Shown here: one piece after another, positions 15,501 to 16,353 of the stretch | Layout of the letters: each line of letters begins with the position of its first letter | How positions within the stretch are numbered: the stretch's first letter is position 1 | Source of the DNA: CAZGSV01 sp964528605 | GTDB lineage: Bacteria; Armatimonadota; Zipacnadia; CAZGSV01 | DNA: 16,353 nt | NCBI GenBank assembly: GCA_964528605.1 | Contig: CAZGSV010000072.1 | Coordinates: 1 to 16,353, forward strand | Reading direction: 5' to 3' | Made by a program: the position numbers and the translations under genes | The notes under the pieces: generated by a model | Seen by the model: only the letters and a program-made list of their open reading frames with translations | Databases searched by the model: none | What the model was told of the DNA's origin: nothing

Positions 15501-15691
15501 TGCTTGCTGAAGTTGCCGCCCCAGCGGTCGTTGTCGTTGGCCGAGGGCAGTTCGCCGAAGCGGCCCCGCACGACCGTCCAGCCCTGCAAGTCCCTGGTCT
15601 CGAAGTCGAAGCACACGGGCGCGGGCGGCTGCGCGGAGGCCGCGCCCGCAAGCGAAGCCAGCGTCAGCACAAGGGCCAGCGGTCTGATCAC
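12596..15691 (-). CDS. Exported GH116 (GBA2-like) glycosidase with N-terminal sandwich domain
   Basis: A 1031-residue secreted protein. Residues 1-19 form a signal peptide (cut after ASA). Residues 24-168 resemble the beta-sandwich seen on levanases and related enzymes (GCGDQAVGEIHSPTF, GGGGHARTYVAL, WDLSPLLGQ, DDETGGWGHINVDYV). An Ala/Glu/Lys-rich helix follows (about 170-200). The GH116 N-domain starts near 217 (PLGGIGTGTVSLCGDGALRE). The catalytic part contains FEGCG with probable nucleophile Glu564, CTHVWNYEQTLAHLWP (577-592), DDDHDGVPDGEQ and NTYDCAVYG with probable acid/base Asp689, placed by comparison with human GBA2 (Glu527, Asp677). It should cleave beta-linked glucose, xylose or N-acetylglucosamine; the substrate is not known. 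The frame is open to 15817, but GTG 15691, with GGGAG eight bases upstream, gives the signal peptide directly. Confidence 0.88.
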   Translation of the reverse strand: MIRPLALVLTLASLAGAASAQPPAPVCFDFETRDLQGWTVVRGRFGELPSANDNDRWGGNFSKQGKCFIGTYEGCGDQAVGEIHSPTFTIHYRTMALLVGGGGHARTYVALCRASDGKELFVERGNNSERMTERLWDLSPLLGQSVFIKVVDDETGGWGHINVDYVREIAPEEEAEMAAKAKAAKQESEARLRQWLAELEQPSKRKVYRGDALKDIAFPLGGIGTGTVSLCGDGALREWQIFNQVAAASMVPGGFFAVRAKPSGGDSVAALLQTSPLAPQGSPPAVSATESIGEYPIAYVRYLGLPVKVTLEAFSPMIPMNEKDSALPAAVFNFSVTNTSSERATVSLLASLQNAVGYDGHSPIEGVAGAGYGGNVNEMEAGRGWATIRMRSSRLAPDAKQFGTMALTALGSGVTAAPQWDDLGALWSDFAADGRLTAAGGAGPSAEGKTWNGALAARVTLAPGEEKQVTFLLTWHFPNRMNDYANLEPRRLGNRYNVWFKDAAAVAEYVRRELPRLTQETRLFHDTFYQSTLPYWLLDCVSSQISTVRCPTCFWTEDDVFAGFEGCGAQVGCCPMNCTHVWNYEQTLAHLWPALERNMRATDLGPQLNPDGGVRHRTVLPLSLLRDTGPFADGQMGTVLKAYREHLRSESDDWLRANWPQVRAAMDFTIATWDDDHDGVPDGEQWNTYDCAVYGHNTFVGGLYLAALRAAERMALLMGEPGKAADYKALYERGAANMDQELWNGEYFVQKYDAQAHTETQYGMGCLSDQMLGQWWAHLLDLGHVLPEPHVRKALGSIWRYNWLSDFSEFQHSQRVFASGRDRGLLCCTWPKGGRPLNPILYCDEVWTGIEYQVAAHMMFEGMTPEALRIVRAARDRYDGVPRPPFKRNPWNEIECGDHYARPMSSWSLLLAAQGFAYDGPRGRLRFSPNLMPENHRSFFAAAAGWGSLAQQRRGRTQINRLELRWGRLRATQLELTLPQEAAHAKTTVQVRVRGQLAKPQITVKGRALTLTFAAGVELHAGDALTVRAAW

Positions 15692-15766
15692 GCCTCTCAC
15701 TCCCGTGCAGTGCCCCGCCCCGAACGCGCCACCCCACGACAGCACGCATCCGGCGTTGCGCCTGGG

Positions 15767-15796
15767 GTTATACCGCGCGGAAACTAGGGACAGCAA
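15767..15796 (-). promoter_or_regulatory. Weak promoter candidate for the GH116 gene
   Basis: On the minus strand TTGCTG (15796-15791) is followed after 18 bases by TATAAC (15772-15767). The -10 matches consensus in five of six positions and the -35 in three. The -35 lies inside the left arm of the inverted-repeat element. The leader would be about 70 bases. The call rests on pattern only. Confidence 0.3.
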
Positions 15797-15865
15797 CCCG
15801 TTTTCGGCGAGCCCCACTGCGCCCGCATCCTCGTGTGCGAAAAGGGGTTACTGTCCCCAGTTTCC
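15779..15865. repeat. 87-base element with 27-base imperfect inverted arms (REP/MITE-like)
   Basis: The left arm 15779-15805 and right arm 15839-15865 are reverse complements over 27 bases with three mismatches. They enclose a 33-base centre. The arms contain gggacag/ctgtccc and end in ggaaact/agtttcc. Such arms resemble repeats that accompany REP-associated tyrosine transposases or act as small non-autonomous elements, but I cannot search for other copies. The element sits six bases after the methyltransferase stop codon and upstream of the GH116 gene. It would also form a very strong RNA hairpin at the methyltransferase 3' end. Confidence 0.75.
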
Positions 15866-15871
15866 GATGCC

Positions 15872-16353
15872 TTACGGCTTTGCGGCCACCACCAGCATGC
15901 GGCGCGACTCGCGCCCGAAATCCTCGCCCTCGTACGAGCCGTAGGCGCGCTCGAAGCACAGCCCGGCAAGAGTGAGCAGCCGCCTCATCTCCGTAAGATT
16001 GAAGAGACGGCATTTGACCTCGTAGTCGCGCCGTTCGCCCCCCTTGACCACGGCGAGAGCCGAGTGGTTGATGCCGGTGAGCGGGTCGAAATGCCTGCGC
16101 TCGACCACGAGCATCTCCTCCGTGTCCTGCAATACCGCGCAGGGCTCGAAGTGCGCCATTATCGAGTCGCGATTGACGAGGTCAATGAAGAACTTGCCCC
16201 TCGGCTTGAGCGCGCGCGCCACTCGCTTCAGAACCTCGAGATCGTCGTTGTCGTCCTCGAAGTAGCCGAAGGCGCTGAACATGTTGATGGCCGCGTCGAA
16301 CTCGCTATCGAACTCGATGCGGCGCATGTCTTGCCGGATCCACTCGATCTCCA
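15872..16353 (-). CDS. Class I SAM-dependent methyltransferase (5' end missing)
   Basis: The C-terminal 159 residues of a methyltransferase. The frame stays open to the right edge (EIEWIRQDMRRIEF), so ATG 16327 is internal and the true start and SAM-binding motif I lie outside. Seen here are FDAAINMFSAFGYF (motif II/III region), LKPRGKFFIDLVN (the post-motif strand) and a beta-rich C-terminal end with LLTLAGLCFERAYGSYEGEDF. This matches a broad family of small-molecule methyltransferases (Methyltransf_11/25-like), and the substrate cannot be inferred. It ends at TAA 15872, six bases before the inverted-repeat element. No partner gene is visible in the window. Confidence 0.88.
   Translation of the reverse strand, partial: EIEWIRQDMRRIEFDSEFDAAINMFSAFGYFEDDNDDLEVLKRVARALKPRGKFFIDLVNRDSIMAHFEPCAVLQDTEEMLVVERRHFDPLTGINHSALAVVKGGERRDYEVKCRLFNLTEMRRLLTLAGLCFERAYGSYEGEDFGRESRRMLVVAAKP

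Noticed and set aside
13604..15787. A 727-codon open frame on the plus strand
   Set aside because: It is antisense to the GH116 gene, has no family motifs, and is rich in Ala, Arg, Gly and Val as expected of a shadow frame opposite a GC-rich gene.
15872..16327. Methyltransferase read as a complete 151-residue gene from ATG 16327
   Set aside because: The frame stays open to the window edge with plausible upstream residues, and the SAM-binding motif I is missing. The gene is therefore partial.

Overview
The window is GC-rich and almost fully coding. Eleven genes can be named with fair support, plus two partial genes at the edges. Ten of the eleven lie on the minus strand; the ribosomal protein S5-like gene lies on the plus strand. 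GC-rich codon use, GAGGGG/GGAG-type ribosome binding sites, frequent GTG/TTG starts and short overlaps between genes suggest a free-living bacterium. The order rpiB-glyA-wecA/tagO-mnaA is known from Firmicutes and related Terrabacteria, where it often precedes the ATP synthase operon. Together with a secreted GH116-type glycosidase this fits a GC-rich Terrabacteria-like lineage (Armatimonadota or a neighbour), but that placement is a guess from gene content.

Region 1 (about 11885 down to 181, minus strand) is probably one long transcription unit. It runs: S1-domain RNA-binding protein, soluble GAF/PAS histidine kinase, ribose-5-phosphate isomerase B, serine hydroxymethyltransferase, undecaprenyl-phosphate sugar-1-phosphate transferase, UDP-GlcNAc 2-epimerase, AI-2E-family permease, undecaprenyl-diphosphatase, K+-independent-type H+-pyrophosphatase, class III aminotransferase. 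Several neighbours overlap by 4 or 14 bases. The centre of the cluster serves the lipid carrier cycle for cell-surface glycans: the WecA/TagO enzyme loads the carrier, MnaA supplies ManNAc nucleotide sugar, and UppP recycles the carrier. The proton-pumping pyrophosphatase removes pyrophosphate and energises the membrane.

Region 2 (11828-12594) is a divergent promoter region. One arm reads the S1-domain gene. The other reads a stand-alone and unusual ribosomal protein S5 gene with a long Ala/Pro/Glu-rich tail. A strong hairpin covers the -35 box of the S5 promoter.

Region 3 (12596-15691, minus) is a 1031-residue exported protein with an N-terminal beta-sandwich and a GH116 (GBA2-like) catalytic part. 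It converges on the S5 gene with a single base between the stop codons. Upstream of it lies an 87-base element with 27-base imperfect inverted arms, then the end of a class I methyltransferase that runs off the right edge.

The main points for a second look are: two genes with no ATG/GTG/TTG where the family starts (glyA, apparently CTG; the S1-domain gene, perhaps ATC); the isolated, divergent S5; the hairpin on its promoter; and the inverted-repeat element. No tRNA, rRNA, CRISPR array or intact transposase was seen.
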